Assembly (NCBI RefSeq): GCF_030297135.1
Contig: NZ_AP028066.1
Span: 682,001-746,000 of the forward strand
Direction: 5' to 3'
From: Pseudoalteromonas apostichopi
GTDB lineage: Bacteria; Pseudomonadota; Gammaproteobacteria; Enterobacterales; Alteromonadaceae
DNA: 64,000 nucleotides
Below, piece after piece: positions 18,433 through 24,881 of this stretch (the first letter of the stretch is position 1; each line of letters opens with the position of its first letter). The notes under the pieces are model-generated. The model did no database searches. It saw only the letters and a list, made by a program, of their open reading frames with translations, and was not told the DNA's origin. The translations under genes and the position numbers were made by a program.

Positions 18433-18543
18433 TAACGCTCCGCTTAGGGGCAATAACACATGGGCTGAAATTGGAGCGAAACGACTGAGCCCATGTGTTA
18501 TTGTCTCAGGAAACTTGCGGCTGACTACAGCGGTTTGTTAGGA
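18433..18543 (-). repeat. attC site B (full length, 111 bp)
   Basis: On the minus strand from TCCTAACAAACCGC to GCGGAGCGTTA. Its central arms are long and nearly perfect: CAATAACACATGGGCT pairs with AGCCCATGTGTTATTG around 18451-18503. It follows the GNAT gene by 6 bp. Confidence 0.8.
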
Positions 18544-18549
18544 TTGTAA

Positions 18550-18969
18550 CTAAATAAACCTACACATGCCTAAACCTAGATCTTTACCATTTCTCAATGC
18601 GAAACCATGCTTGAGATAAAAATCTTCTTTCCCTTTTGCCGCCAATAATCCAACAGTTGAGCCAGAATGGCAATTTGACGACAGAAAACCGTTTATAGAC
18701 TGCATGATTTTTGAGCCTAAACCAAGCTTTTGAAATTCAGGATGTACAATGACATCTTGAACATAAAAGTACATGAAACCATCACCGATAACACGACCGC
18801 ATGCAATGAGTCGATCACTCTGAAATATTGAAACCCAAAACAATGAAGAATTGATGCTGCTTTCTATAATTGACAGCTCAGGATTAGTCCATCCGACAGC
18901 AGCTCGAAGTGAGGATAATTCCTCAGCCATGGGTGGTCTTTCTTCTAAAAAAATTTCCGATGGTGACAT
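18550..18969 (-). CDS. GNAT-family N-acetyltransferase (cassette)
   Basis: A 139-residue GNAT protein. The start of the family fold (LRAAVGW) is followed by VIGDGFMYFYVQDVIVHPEFQKLGLGSKIM, which is motif A with the acetyl-CoA pyrophosphate loop Q.LGLGS, and by FYLKHGF near the C-terminus. ATG at 18969 has AAGGA seven bases upstream; the longer frame to 18996 would run into the attC remnant. Acetyltransferases are frequent integron cargo. The substrate is not apparent; it is not a recognisable aminoglycoside acetyltransferase subgroup. Confidence 0.8.
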   Translation of the reverse strand: MSPSEIFLEERPPMAEELSSLRAAVGWTNPELSIIESSINSSLFWVSIFQSDRLIACGRVIGDGFMYFYVQDVIVHPEFQKLGLGSKIMQSINGFLSSNCHSGSTVGLLAAKGKEDFYLKHGFALRNGKDLGLGMCRFI

Positions 18970-18980
18970 TCCGTTGTCCT

Positions 18981-19013
18981 TAATCCGCCCATTCATTGGT
19001 GTGTTTGTTATGC
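18981..19013 (-). repeat. attC site C (collapsed, 33 bp)
   Basis: Keeps a TAACAAACAC box and the adjacent arm. The stretch CCATTCATT...GTTATGC resembles the end of site D (CCATTCATT...TTTTTATG), but the rest of the hairpin is missing and the opposite box is degraded (TAATCCGCC). The stop codon TAA of the gene at 19008 lies within the box. Confidence 0.5.
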
Positions 19014-19355
19014 ATAGCCAAACTCCAAAAGAGCCATGAATGCAAAAAATGATAGAGCACTTCCAACCAAGTAAACCCTCGCTTGCTTGTAACTATTAGG
19101 ATTGTCACTTTTATTGAGCATCTTCGCCAAACCTGAGCTAAATGCTTGTAGGCTGCCTGTGGATATTTTTTGCTCTAAAACGATCATTCCTAGATTGGCA
19201 GCAAAGAACATAAACAGTATTAATAATGTTACTGTTGCAACAATTCCTGCCGTACTTTCAATATTTACCAAGTTGAATCCTTTATATGTATAACGCCTGC
19301 TTAACAAGAAATGTGTTGGCATGGCTTTTTGTATTGTTTTCCAAAACCATGACAA
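19008..19355 (-). CDS. Cassette-encoded membrane protein, unknown function
   Basis: A 115-residue protein with two hydrophobic segments (about 36-57 and 95-113) separated by a polar stretch. The longest frame starts at a TTG immediately after the stop codon of the upstream gene, which would allow coupled translation; an ATG at 19322 is an alternative that keeps both membrane segments. It shares a cassette with the exported protein upstream because no attC site separates them. Function not recognised. Confidence 0.55.
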   Translation of the reverse strand: MSWFWKTIQKAMPTHFLLSRRYTYKGFNLVNIESTAGIVATVTLLILFMFFAANLGMIVLEQKISTGSLQAFSSGLAKMLNKSDNPNSYKQARVYLVGSALSFFAFMALLEFGYA

Positions 19356-19808
19356 CTAATCATTTTCAGAGATAAGGCGTTTGTTATATTGCATTGCAAA
19401 CGTTTCATAATCTCTTGATTTTAAGTGGGTAATATTAACTAGTATCAAGCGTTGAGAGCCATATGTAACTGCGAAACTTACAGCAACATCTGAGTTGGTA
19501 TCTAAAACGACATCTGAACGTTTGAAACTAGACTGTTCAAAATTACTGATTTTAGGAAGTACCAATGCTACTTCTTTTTCTTTAATAGTAAATGTCATTG
19601 ATGCTTCTGTGACTGGCTCATTATTAGCGCTTTTAGAAGGATAAACTAATACGTTCCAGCTCGGGTCATTGCCAGCGGTTAGCCTGTGGATACCGAATTC
19701 ACTCGCTTGCTCAGGCGTAATTATTTTCTCGGAAATAAATACCATATCAGCAGTAGCAACTGAGCACCACGGTAGAATCAAAAATAATAGAGCCAAAAGT
19801 CTAATCAT
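19356..19808 (-). CDS. Cassette-encoded exported protein, unknown function
   Basis: A 150-residue protein with a clear signal peptide (hydrophobic run residues 3-15, cleavage near ATA-D). The mature part is beta-rich with no Cys. ATG at 19808 has AGGGAAG just upstream; the longer frame would pass through attC site D. The gene abuts the membrane protein gene downstream, and the pair may act together at the envelope. No family recognised. Confidence 0.6.
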   Translation of the reverse strand: MIRLLALLFLILPWCSVATADMVFISEKIITPEQASEFGIHRLTAGNDPSWNVLVYPSKSANNEPVTEASMTFTIKEKEVALVLPKISNFEQSSFKRSDVVLDTNSDVAVSFAVTYGSQRLILVNITHLKSRDYETFAMQYNKRLISEND

Positions 19809-19822
19809 ACTTCCCTGCAATA

Positions 19823-19920
19823 TAAACGCCCGCATAATGGGTGGATTATGCTTGGCTAAAATCAGCGAGGAACGAGCGCCAGCCAAGCGTAAGCGTCCAT
19901 TCATTAATGCGTTTTTATGT
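19823..19920 (-). repeat. attC site D (full length, about 98 bp)
   Basis: On the minus strand from an eroded ATAAAAACGC box to GCGGGCGTTTA. The core (ACGCTTGGCT, GCGCTCGTTC, TCGCTGATTTTAGCCAAGC) is almost identical to site A, which shows that the two belong to one repeat family. Confidence 0.72.
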
Positions 19921-19943
19921 GCTCTCAGCTAACCAGTTACAAT

Positions 19944-20285
19944 TCAATGCTTTTGTTTGACTGGTTCGGTTAGTGACCAACCCATTTCTTTAGCAACTAG
20001 CTTAGCAAGCGACCTAATTTCATCCCAATTAGGATTTTCATATAGAGCTCTATTTTCAAGGTACATGGCTGAGAATTCCATACCTGAATTCTGAATAATG
20101 AAAACATCTAACGCTTCAATAGATGCTGCTTGTTCAAGTGTTAAGTCGCTAACTTTCAATTTGTCTAAGCATTCACCAAACTCAAGAACCAACTCATCAC
20201 CAACAGCCGCGAAACTTGGATAAAGTGCCTCTTGGACTTTTGCTGATGCAGCAAGTGCCATAATCGAATTTTTCAGGTTATCCAT
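19944..20285 (-). CDS. Cassette-encoded soluble protein, unknown function
   Basis: A 113-residue, mainly helical, acidic protein with no signal or membrane segment. It reads MDNLKNSIMALAASAKVQ at the start and ends in a conserved-looking LAKLVAKEMGWSL. The longer frame begins at an ATG inside the neighbouring attC box, so I chose the ATG at 20285. Followed by attC site D. No family recognised. Confidence 0.6.
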   Translation of the reverse strand: MDNLKNSIMALAASAKVQEALYPSFAAVGDELVLEFGECLDKLKVSDLTLEQAASIEALDVFIIQNSGMEFSAMYLENRALYENPNWDEIRSLAKLVAKEMGWSLTEPVKQKH

Positions 20286-20301
20286 ATTTCTACCGGAGCA
20301 C

Positions 20302-20317
20302 ATAACGCTTTGTTATA
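20302..20317 (-). repeat. attC site E (collapsed to 16 bp)
   Basis: Only the two boxes remain, fused: TATAACAAAGCGTTAT on the minus strand. The whole hairpin that should separate TAACAA from GCGTTA is absent. It sits exactly at the junction between two cassette genes, where a full site would be expected. Confidence 0.55.
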
Positions 20318-20323
20318 CAAATA

Positions 20324-20767
20324 TTATTTATTAGAAGGAGGTTCTACCGGCGGAGGAGGAATTACCTCTTTAGCCTTTTTCTTACTCAAGAGTTGTTTGA
20401 TCAAGGTCTTAACCACATTACCTCCACACATAACTAAACCACCATCTTTTGTCGTAGAATAGTTGAAATATATTTCATATTCATCAACCAGTTTTGCACT
20501 TACATCAATAAACGCCTGATGATGATGGGGATACGTAAAAGCAGGCTGAAAGTCTAGGCTAATATATAATTCATCTTTTTTATGAAGATAAATAGAGGTT
20601 AAAAAATATTCACCGTCTTTTTTCGGCGCAAAGATTTCATAGCTGTCTAAATTACTTGAATTTCCATTGCTATTCGCGAATGGAGTATGCTCTGTTTTAT
20701 GCTCATCTCCACAAGCCTGTATATAAGGAGATAGAAAAAGAAGTATAGAAACTAGAACAAATCGCAT
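20324..20767 (-). CDS. Cassette-encoded exported protein, unknown function
   Basis: A 147-residue protein with a signal peptide ending in IQAC-G; the Cys at residue 19 could be a lipobox or a disulfide partner of C113. The mature domain is rich in aromatic residues and contains HHHQ near residue 85; the tail is a Lys-rich then Pro-rich stretch (KKKAKEVIPPPPVEPP). Terminates next to the collapsed site E. No family recognised. Confidence 0.6.
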   Translation of the reverse strand: MRFVLVSILLFLSPYIQACGDEHKTEHTPFANSNGNSSNLDSYEIFAPKKDGEYFLTSIYLHKKDELYISLDFQPAFTYPHHHQAFIDVSAKLVDEYEIYFNYSTTKDGGLVMCGGNVVKTLIKQLLSKKKAKEVIPPPPVEPPSNK

Positions 20768-20783
20768 GCTTACCCTATGTGTA

Positions 20784-20884
20784 TTACGCCCTCGTTAAGG
20801 GGGCCGTTAATGTTTGGCTATAATGTGTAGCGAAGCGAAACCGAGCCAAACTTTTGCAGTCCCGCCTTGAACAGCTTGTTATAT
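20784..20884 (-). repeat. attC site F (full length, 101 bp)
   Basis: On the minus strand from TATAACAAGCTGTTCAAGGC to CTTAACGAGGGCGTAA. The central blocks GTTTGGCT and AGCCAAAC pair. The beginning (TAACAAGCTGTTCAAG) is like many marine-bacterial attC sites. The terminal box reads GCGTAA rather than GCGTTA. Confidence 0.78.
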
Positions 20885-20900
20885 TACAACTACCTGATAC

Positions 20901-21098
20901 CTATTTGAATTGATAATAAATATATAGAATAAACCATACAATCAGACCAATTCCAATTAATGCAAATAGTCCTTTATGACGCCCTGAAGAAATTTCAGAA
21001 TTGCACATAGGACATGCAAATGAGGAATAATTTCCCATTGGAGCTTTAATCTCGATAGGATTAACTGTTGACTTACATTTTGTGCATTTAACGCTCAA
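20901..21098 (-). CDS. Cassette-encoded zinc-ribbon membrane protein
   Basis: A 65-residue protein: two CxxC pairs (C5/C8 and C29/C32) form a likely zinc ribbon, followed by one membrane segment (about 44-61). The start is a TTG inside the neighbouring attC remnant, with AAGG eight bases upstream; the first in-frame ATG would lose the first Cys pair. The translation signal is thus supplied by the recombination site itself. Followed by attC site F. Function unknown. Confidence 0.6.
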   Translation of the reverse strand: MSVKCTKCKSTVNPIEIKAPMGNYSSFACPMCNSEISSGRHKGLFALIGIGLIVWFILYIYYQFK

Positions 21099-21116
21099 TA
21101 TTCAACCTTGTTATGC
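21089..21116 (-). repeat. attC site G (collapsed, 28 bp)
   Basis: On the minus strand GCATAACAAGG..GAGCGTTAA, with only about 12 bases between the two boxes. It overlaps the TTG start of the zinc-ribbon gene. A further GCCTAAACAAGCC box lies 30 bp upstream (about 21143-21155), so this could also be the degraded 3' end of a site of about 70 bp. Confidence 0.5.
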
Positions 21117-21340
21117 GATTTCTGCAAACTGCGCATCAGATGGCTTGTTTAGGCTACGCTACAACCGAGCGTTTACTCATTCGAGATTGGATATAATAAC
21201 ATTACGAGAAGCCACTTAAATTGCATAAGGAGAATTGCTTATTTATACATTAGCCTTTGAATGCTTGCTTCGCTCAAAGCTGCCTCAAGTTATTCAAACT
21301 ATTAAAGTCGTACGTTTAACATGCATCAAAAAACCTTTCT

Positions 21341-21414
21341 TTACTATATAATAACAAAATGGTGAAATGATACTATATAGTAACTTAATCCATACCTTGT
21401 TATGATATAGTAAC
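21341..21414 (+). promoter_or_regulatory. Three operator-like repeats upstream of XRE regulator
   Basis: Near-palindromic words ACTATATAATAAC (21343), ACTATATAGTAAC (21372) and TGATATAGTAAC (21403), repeating every 29-30 bp, about three helical turns. The last lies 27 bp before the start codon. This arrangement fits autorepression by the XRE protein encoded next. Confidence 0.65.
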
Positions 21415-21440
21415 AAGAAAGAAGCGTTATAGGTGCTCCT

Positions 21441-21851
21441 ATGAAACTGTATGACGGTGAAAAATTAAAAAACGCACGTAAATCGAAAGGACTTACTCAA
21501 GAAAAAGTGTCAGAAGTTCTTAATATTGGCCGTAGACAAATATCACAAATGGAAAATGGCATCTTTGATGGTGGAATTAAGTATCTTCTTAAATATTTAT
21601 CACTATTAAATTTAGAATTAAGCATCACGCCGGGTAAAAGCGGATGGGATAACATTGACAGTACTTGGCCTACTAATTTTGAAGAAAATGACTCGCTACA
21701 AGATCCATTTGCTTCAAATAACCAAGCAAGTGGAAAACCTGCAACATCAACTATCGTCAGGTCAAATTTACCTCGAATCACCACAGACTTTACGATGCTA
21801 AACAAAGAAATAGACTCAATGTTCAATGATGAAGGTGATATAAATGAATAA
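21441..21851 (+). CDS. XRE-family regulator, HipB-like antitoxin
   Basis: A 136-residue protein with an N-terminal Cro/CI helix-turn-helix (residues 6-60: LKNARKSKGLTQEKVSEVL, then RRQISQMENG) and a poorly structured, polar tail. HipB-type antitoxins have this plan. It is the only plus-strand gene in the cassette region, has its own operator-like repeats, and its stop overlaps a following ATG by 8 bases, as in hipBA-type operons. The toxin partner is missing or reduced to 24 codons. Likely a DNA-binding autorepressor that outlived its toxin. Confidence 0.75.
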   Translation: MKLYDGEKLKNARKSKGLTQEKVSEVLNIGRRQISQMENGIFDGGIKYLLKYLSLLNLELSITPGKSGWDNIDSTWPTNFEENDSLQDPFASNNQASGKPATSTIVRSNLPRITTDFTMLNKEIDSMFNDEGDINE

Positions 21852-21918
21852 TGATGTGTCACGATACTTAAATAAAAAACTTTGTATAAGTGTATATCTT
21901 CCTCTCGTGAAAGTTTAA
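21844..21918 (+). pseudogene. Truncated partner ORF after XRE gene, possible toxin remnant
   Basis: A 24-codon ORF starting in the ATGAATAA overlap with the regulator. The peptide contains SRYLNKKLCISVYL, reminiscent of the N-terminal strand of HipA-like kinases (a D/S-VYLN motif), and then stops. No continuation is readable in any frame downstream. It may be the stub of a deleted HipA-like toxin; the match is too short to prove this. Confidence 0.35.
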
Positions 21919-22540
21919 GTATAAACCAACCTTCGAGTGTAATAATTTCTATAACTCTCCAGAGCGCACATGCGACTACTACTTGACAAGTGAAAGTGTT
22001 AATTACTCAAATCCCCCAAACAATAAAGGTATACAGCCTTTGTGTATCTGTTGAATTTGAGGTACATCATTAACTATGATTCGGTAGCCAGTCAAAATCA
22101 CCGCCACCAAAGCCCAATTTTTGGGCCACTTCACCTGTTTATGTGCGCTACAAACCACTTGACCAGTAACTGGCTTCATATGTAGCATACAAGTTCAATA
22201 ATCGAGTACAACACCGCTACAGGCTCAGTAACCCCAGATGGTTAGTGTTTTATTAATCTCATTTTGAACGCCAATTTTATAAGGGATCTCAAATTGAGTG
22301 GCAATTTCTTATTTCCTCGAATCTTCAACTCTTTGAATCCAAATAATAGTAGCTGCCTGAGATTCTCAAATTATGTGGCAATCGCCATGAAATGATAATC
22401 AAGGAACCGTTTTGACGTATGAAAGGGCTAAAGTAACCATTGTTGTTAAAACTTACGGCGCTTTTCTAAAGCGCCGATATCAAGCCTAACTCAATTTGCC
22501 GCCATTACTAAATTTGAAGCAATCCAAATGGCAAACCGAG
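21919..22540. other. Gene-poor stretch between regulator and GFA gene
   Basis: About 620 bp with no convincing gene. It contains a partial copy (22284-22308, ATCTCAAATTGAGTGGCAAT) and a full copy (22355-22387) of the flanking repeat, and a perfect 9-bp hairpin (22456-22476, CGGCGCTTT/AAAGCGCCG). Looks like a scar of insertions and deletions. Confidence 0.5.
22355..22387 (+). repeat. Right copy of 33-bp inverted repeat flanking the cassette region
   Basis: Begins GCCTGAGATTCTCA and ends TGGCAATCGCCA; inverted relative to 17195-17227. The two copies enclose about 5.1 kb that holds all the clear attC sites. Confidence 0.7.
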
Positions 22541-22576
22541 CATAACGCTTTATAAAATACTCGCTAATATTTTAAT

Positions 22577-22960
22577 TTATAAGATAACTTCATCCTTTGG
22601 ATGATGGATTCCATCGTATATTTTAACTGGCTCTAAATCATAGGGGTTAACACCATCAAGACAAGCAACATTGATTGCAAATTGATGAGGGTTAGAACGC
22701 CTTTGATGATGAGTATATATTCCACATGTTTTACAAAAATAGTGTTTTGCTGCCATGGTGTTAAATTGATAGAGGGTTAAGTTATCTTCGCCTTTAATAA
22801 TTTTCAGGTTTTCAAGCAAAACAGAAGCAGCAATTGCTCCACGCTTACGACACATGGAACATGAACAACGACGCGGGTCTTCTAAACCATGAGGCATAAT
22901 CAGCTCTAACTCAACGGTGCCACAATGACATTTAGCATTGTGTACTCTTTTTATTTCCAT
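22577..22960 (-). CDS. GFA-family protein (CENP-V/GFA zinc enzyme fold)
   Basis: A 127-residue protein with the GFA zinc ligands: C-H-C-G near residues 12-15, C-S-C-S-M-C near 32-37, and C..C-G-I-Y near 75-80. GFA-family proteins bind zinc and sometimes glutathione adducts; true formaldehyde activation is doubtful for most. GGGAGG gives a strong ribosome-binding site. An AAAGCGTTATG motif about 25 bp after its stop suggests that it too may once have been an integron cassette. Confidence 0.8.
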   Translation of the reverse strand: MEIKRVHNAKCHCGTVELELIMPHGLEDPRRCSCSMCRKRGAIAASVLLENLKIIKGEDNLTLYQFNTMAAKHYFCKTCGIYTHHQRRSNPHQFAINVACLDGVNPYDLEPVKIYDGIHHPKDEVIL

Positions 22961-23167
22961 ATTGCTACCTCCCTTCTGACACTACAAAATTTAGAGTTGG
23001 GAATTAAATTTGATATGCTTTATTTCACCCTTATTCGCATATTTTAAGTATGGTAAAAATAATCTGTTCGGCCCCGTCACCTATCTCATTTACCAATAAA
23101 ATTCTCTTCAATTCATTTTATGCACTTTTCCCGAGTTTATTTTGGGTTAGAAGCTTTTTTCTTGTAT

Positions 23168-23719
23168 CTACTTTTTAGGACGTAACATACGTTTAAAGGT
23201 GTTATCTGCCAAAATATAATGGTGAAACAATGCAGCCGCGGCATGAAAGCCGATTAAGTAATAACCTAACTCGCCGACTGTTTCATGTATTTCTTTTATA
23301 GACTTACCCAACTCTTTGTTTTCACTTGCTAATGCAGGAAGCTCTATACCGAAAAATGGCACTGGTTTTCCTGACATACTCAATATTAACCAGCCTGCTA
23401 TTGGCATCGCCAACATAAACACATAAAGCGCAATGTGTACTAATTTAGCTAAAGCATCTTGCCATTTAGCAGGCGTAGGCTGTATTGCGGGTATCGGACC
23501 TGCCAATACACGCATAACTATCCTCACAACGACTAAAGCTAAAACTGATAAGCCCAACATAAAGTGCCACATTTTAAAAGCATCGCGGGTTTCAGTACCT
23601 TTATCAAATAATTCACGTAGCTCAATACTAGCGAAAACCGTCACAATTAAAATAAACATAAGCCAGTGTAAGGCAATTGAAATAGTACTGTAATGAGTTG
23701 TTGTATTTTTAAAATTCAT
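23168..23719 (-). CDS. Cytochrome b561
   Basis: A 183-residue inner-membrane di-heme cytochrome with four transmembrane segments. Candidate heme ligands are His in ALHWLMF, KMWHFML, KLVHIAL and GFHAAAALFHH. This is the CybB-type family that passes electrons between quinol and other carriers, some acting as superoxide:ubiquinone oxidoreductases. The frame is open to 23803 but ATG at 23719 has GAGG six bases upstream. No partner such as a YceI protein is adjacent. Confidence 0.85.
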   Translation of the reverse strand: MNFKNTTTHYSTISIALHWLMFILIVTVFASIELRELFDKGTETRDAFKMWHFMLGLSVLALVVVRIVMRVLAGPIPAIQPTPAKWQDALAKLVHIALYVFMLAMPIAGWLILSMSGKPVPFFGIELPALASENKELGKSIKEIHETVGELGYYLIGFHAAAALFHHYILADNTFKRMLRPKK

Positions 23720-23936
23720 AATGCCTCGTTTGTACAGAAACGCATTCACAGTAGTACATAGTTTATATGCGTTTGAAATTCGTGGATTTAGTGTAGCGTT
23801 CAATCATTGTTACTTTAATGATCTGAAACATAAACAAGTTATAAATTATCTTGTTTATTTTTTACCTAGTGTCTCACTCTACTTTGCTAACCTTAAAAAA
23901 AACTTATGTATTTTTTAAAAAATAAATAACAGAAAT

Positions 23937-23963
23937 GAAAAACGGCAAGCTGAACTTACCGTT
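23937..23963 (-). terminator. Probable terminator of the acetyltransferase gene
   Basis: On the minus strand AACGGTAAG pairs with CTTGCCGTT (one G-T pair) and is followed by TTTTTC. Confidence 0.65.
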
Positions 23964-23983
23964 AAATTTATTGTAGTTAAAAT

Positions 23984-24421
23984 TCAAAGTCTAATAATAG
24001 CTAACATATCATCATCTTCTTCGTCCAAGCCAACCTCTTGAAAACCAAAACTTGAATAGAATTCTTTAGCTACAGGGTTTTTTGGGTCATAACATATTTC
24101 GATTTCTTTAACAGTGGGACTCTGTTTAATAGCATCTATTGCTTGCGTTAATGCTTCCCTACCAATCCCTTTGTTCTGATAGCTCTTATCAACCATAAAC
24201 CGCCAAATTGAAATTTTGTAAGGAGATTCTTGAACCCACATCAAAAAGCCGACGGGTAGATTGTCGCTATAAATAGCCCTGCACGTATAACCTGTATTAT
24301 AAAATGACTCAACTAATGACCACATATTACAAGCAACATACTCTTCTTGAGAGTCTGCCACATCCAGATCACAAACAGATTCGTAATTCGATTTGTCTAT
24401 TTCTTCCAATGAAATATTCAT
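23984..24421 (-). CDS. GNAT acetyltransferase, BltD/spermidine-acetyltransferase-like
   Basis: A 145-residue GNAT protein. VGFLMW, then WRFMVDKSYQNKGIGREAL (motif A with Q.KGIG.E acetyl-CoA loop), then EICYDPKNPVAKEFYSSFGFQEVG. The order and spacing resemble BltD-type polyamine acetyltransferases. ATG at 24421 is preceded by AAGG seven bases upstream; the longer frame to 24553 adds residues with no family counterpart. Stands alone, followed by a terminator. Confidence 0.75.
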   Translation of the reverse strand: MNISLEEIDKSNYESVCDLDVADSQEEYVACNMWSLVESFYNTGYTCRAIYSDNLPVGFLMWVQESPYKISIWRFMVDKSYQNKGIGREALTQAIDAIKQSPTVKEIEICYDPKNPVAKEFYSSFGFQEVGLDEEDDDMLAIIRL

Positions 24422-24881
24422 ATTTACCTTAGATTCTAATACCATATATAGAACAAATATATGATGTTCATCTGAAAAAACAAAGAGTAAATGCCACTCA
24501 AGCATTTGGTTCTTCGTCCATACATGGCATTTTAAATACTCTATTTCAATCATTTAAGAAGTACTCAAGTATCACTATCGGTTAATAATTTATTGCTTGC
24601 ATAAAATTGAACTTAACTAATTACGCCATAAAAACAAAACACTCTTTGAACTAACCATTTTATCGTTATAAATATCAATTAAATATTTAGTTAGCACCTT
24701 ATCAGGTGTAATTGCTTATATAGATAAATATCTAAGTAAATACATAACTTCAAAACCGAAGCTATTTACACACTAAAATCTATCTGATTCTGCAGAAAAA
24801 TATCCACCGCAAACTAACTCAGAGCAAAGATTTATTTGGTACAATCAACCTTTGATATTGCTAACAGATAGGTTTTCCTTA
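24422..24881. other. Intergenic region upstream of rlmF
   Basis: About 460 bp between divergent genes, strongly AT-rich. It should hold promoters for both the acetyltransferase and rlmF. I see no gene, repeat or clear operator. Confidence 0.4.

Larger units (their letters stand above)
17502..22560 (-). mobile_element. Integron gene-cassette cluster lacking an integrase (CALIN)
   Basis: Short minus-strand genes each followed at the 3' end by an attC-like site: a TAACAA-type box, a 60-90 base imperfect palindrome, and a GCGTTA-type box. Four full sites (17502, 18433, 19823, 20784) and three collapsed ones (18981, 20302, 21089) are visible, with a further remnant near 22542. All are oriented the same way, so the array reads from right to left. 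Neighbouring full sites share a closely similar core (GCTTGGCT ... GCTGATTTTAGCCAAGC). No tyrosine-recombinase or intI-like gene occurs anywhere in the 64 kb. Confidence 0.75.

Noticed and set aside
22003..22188. 61-codon minus-strand open frame in the scar region
   Set aside because: No start signal or family resemblance; the surrounding DNA has no coding character.
17228..22354. Region considered as a prophage or defence island
   Set aside because: No phage structural genes, nuclease, helicase or restriction genes are present; attC architecture explains the layout better.
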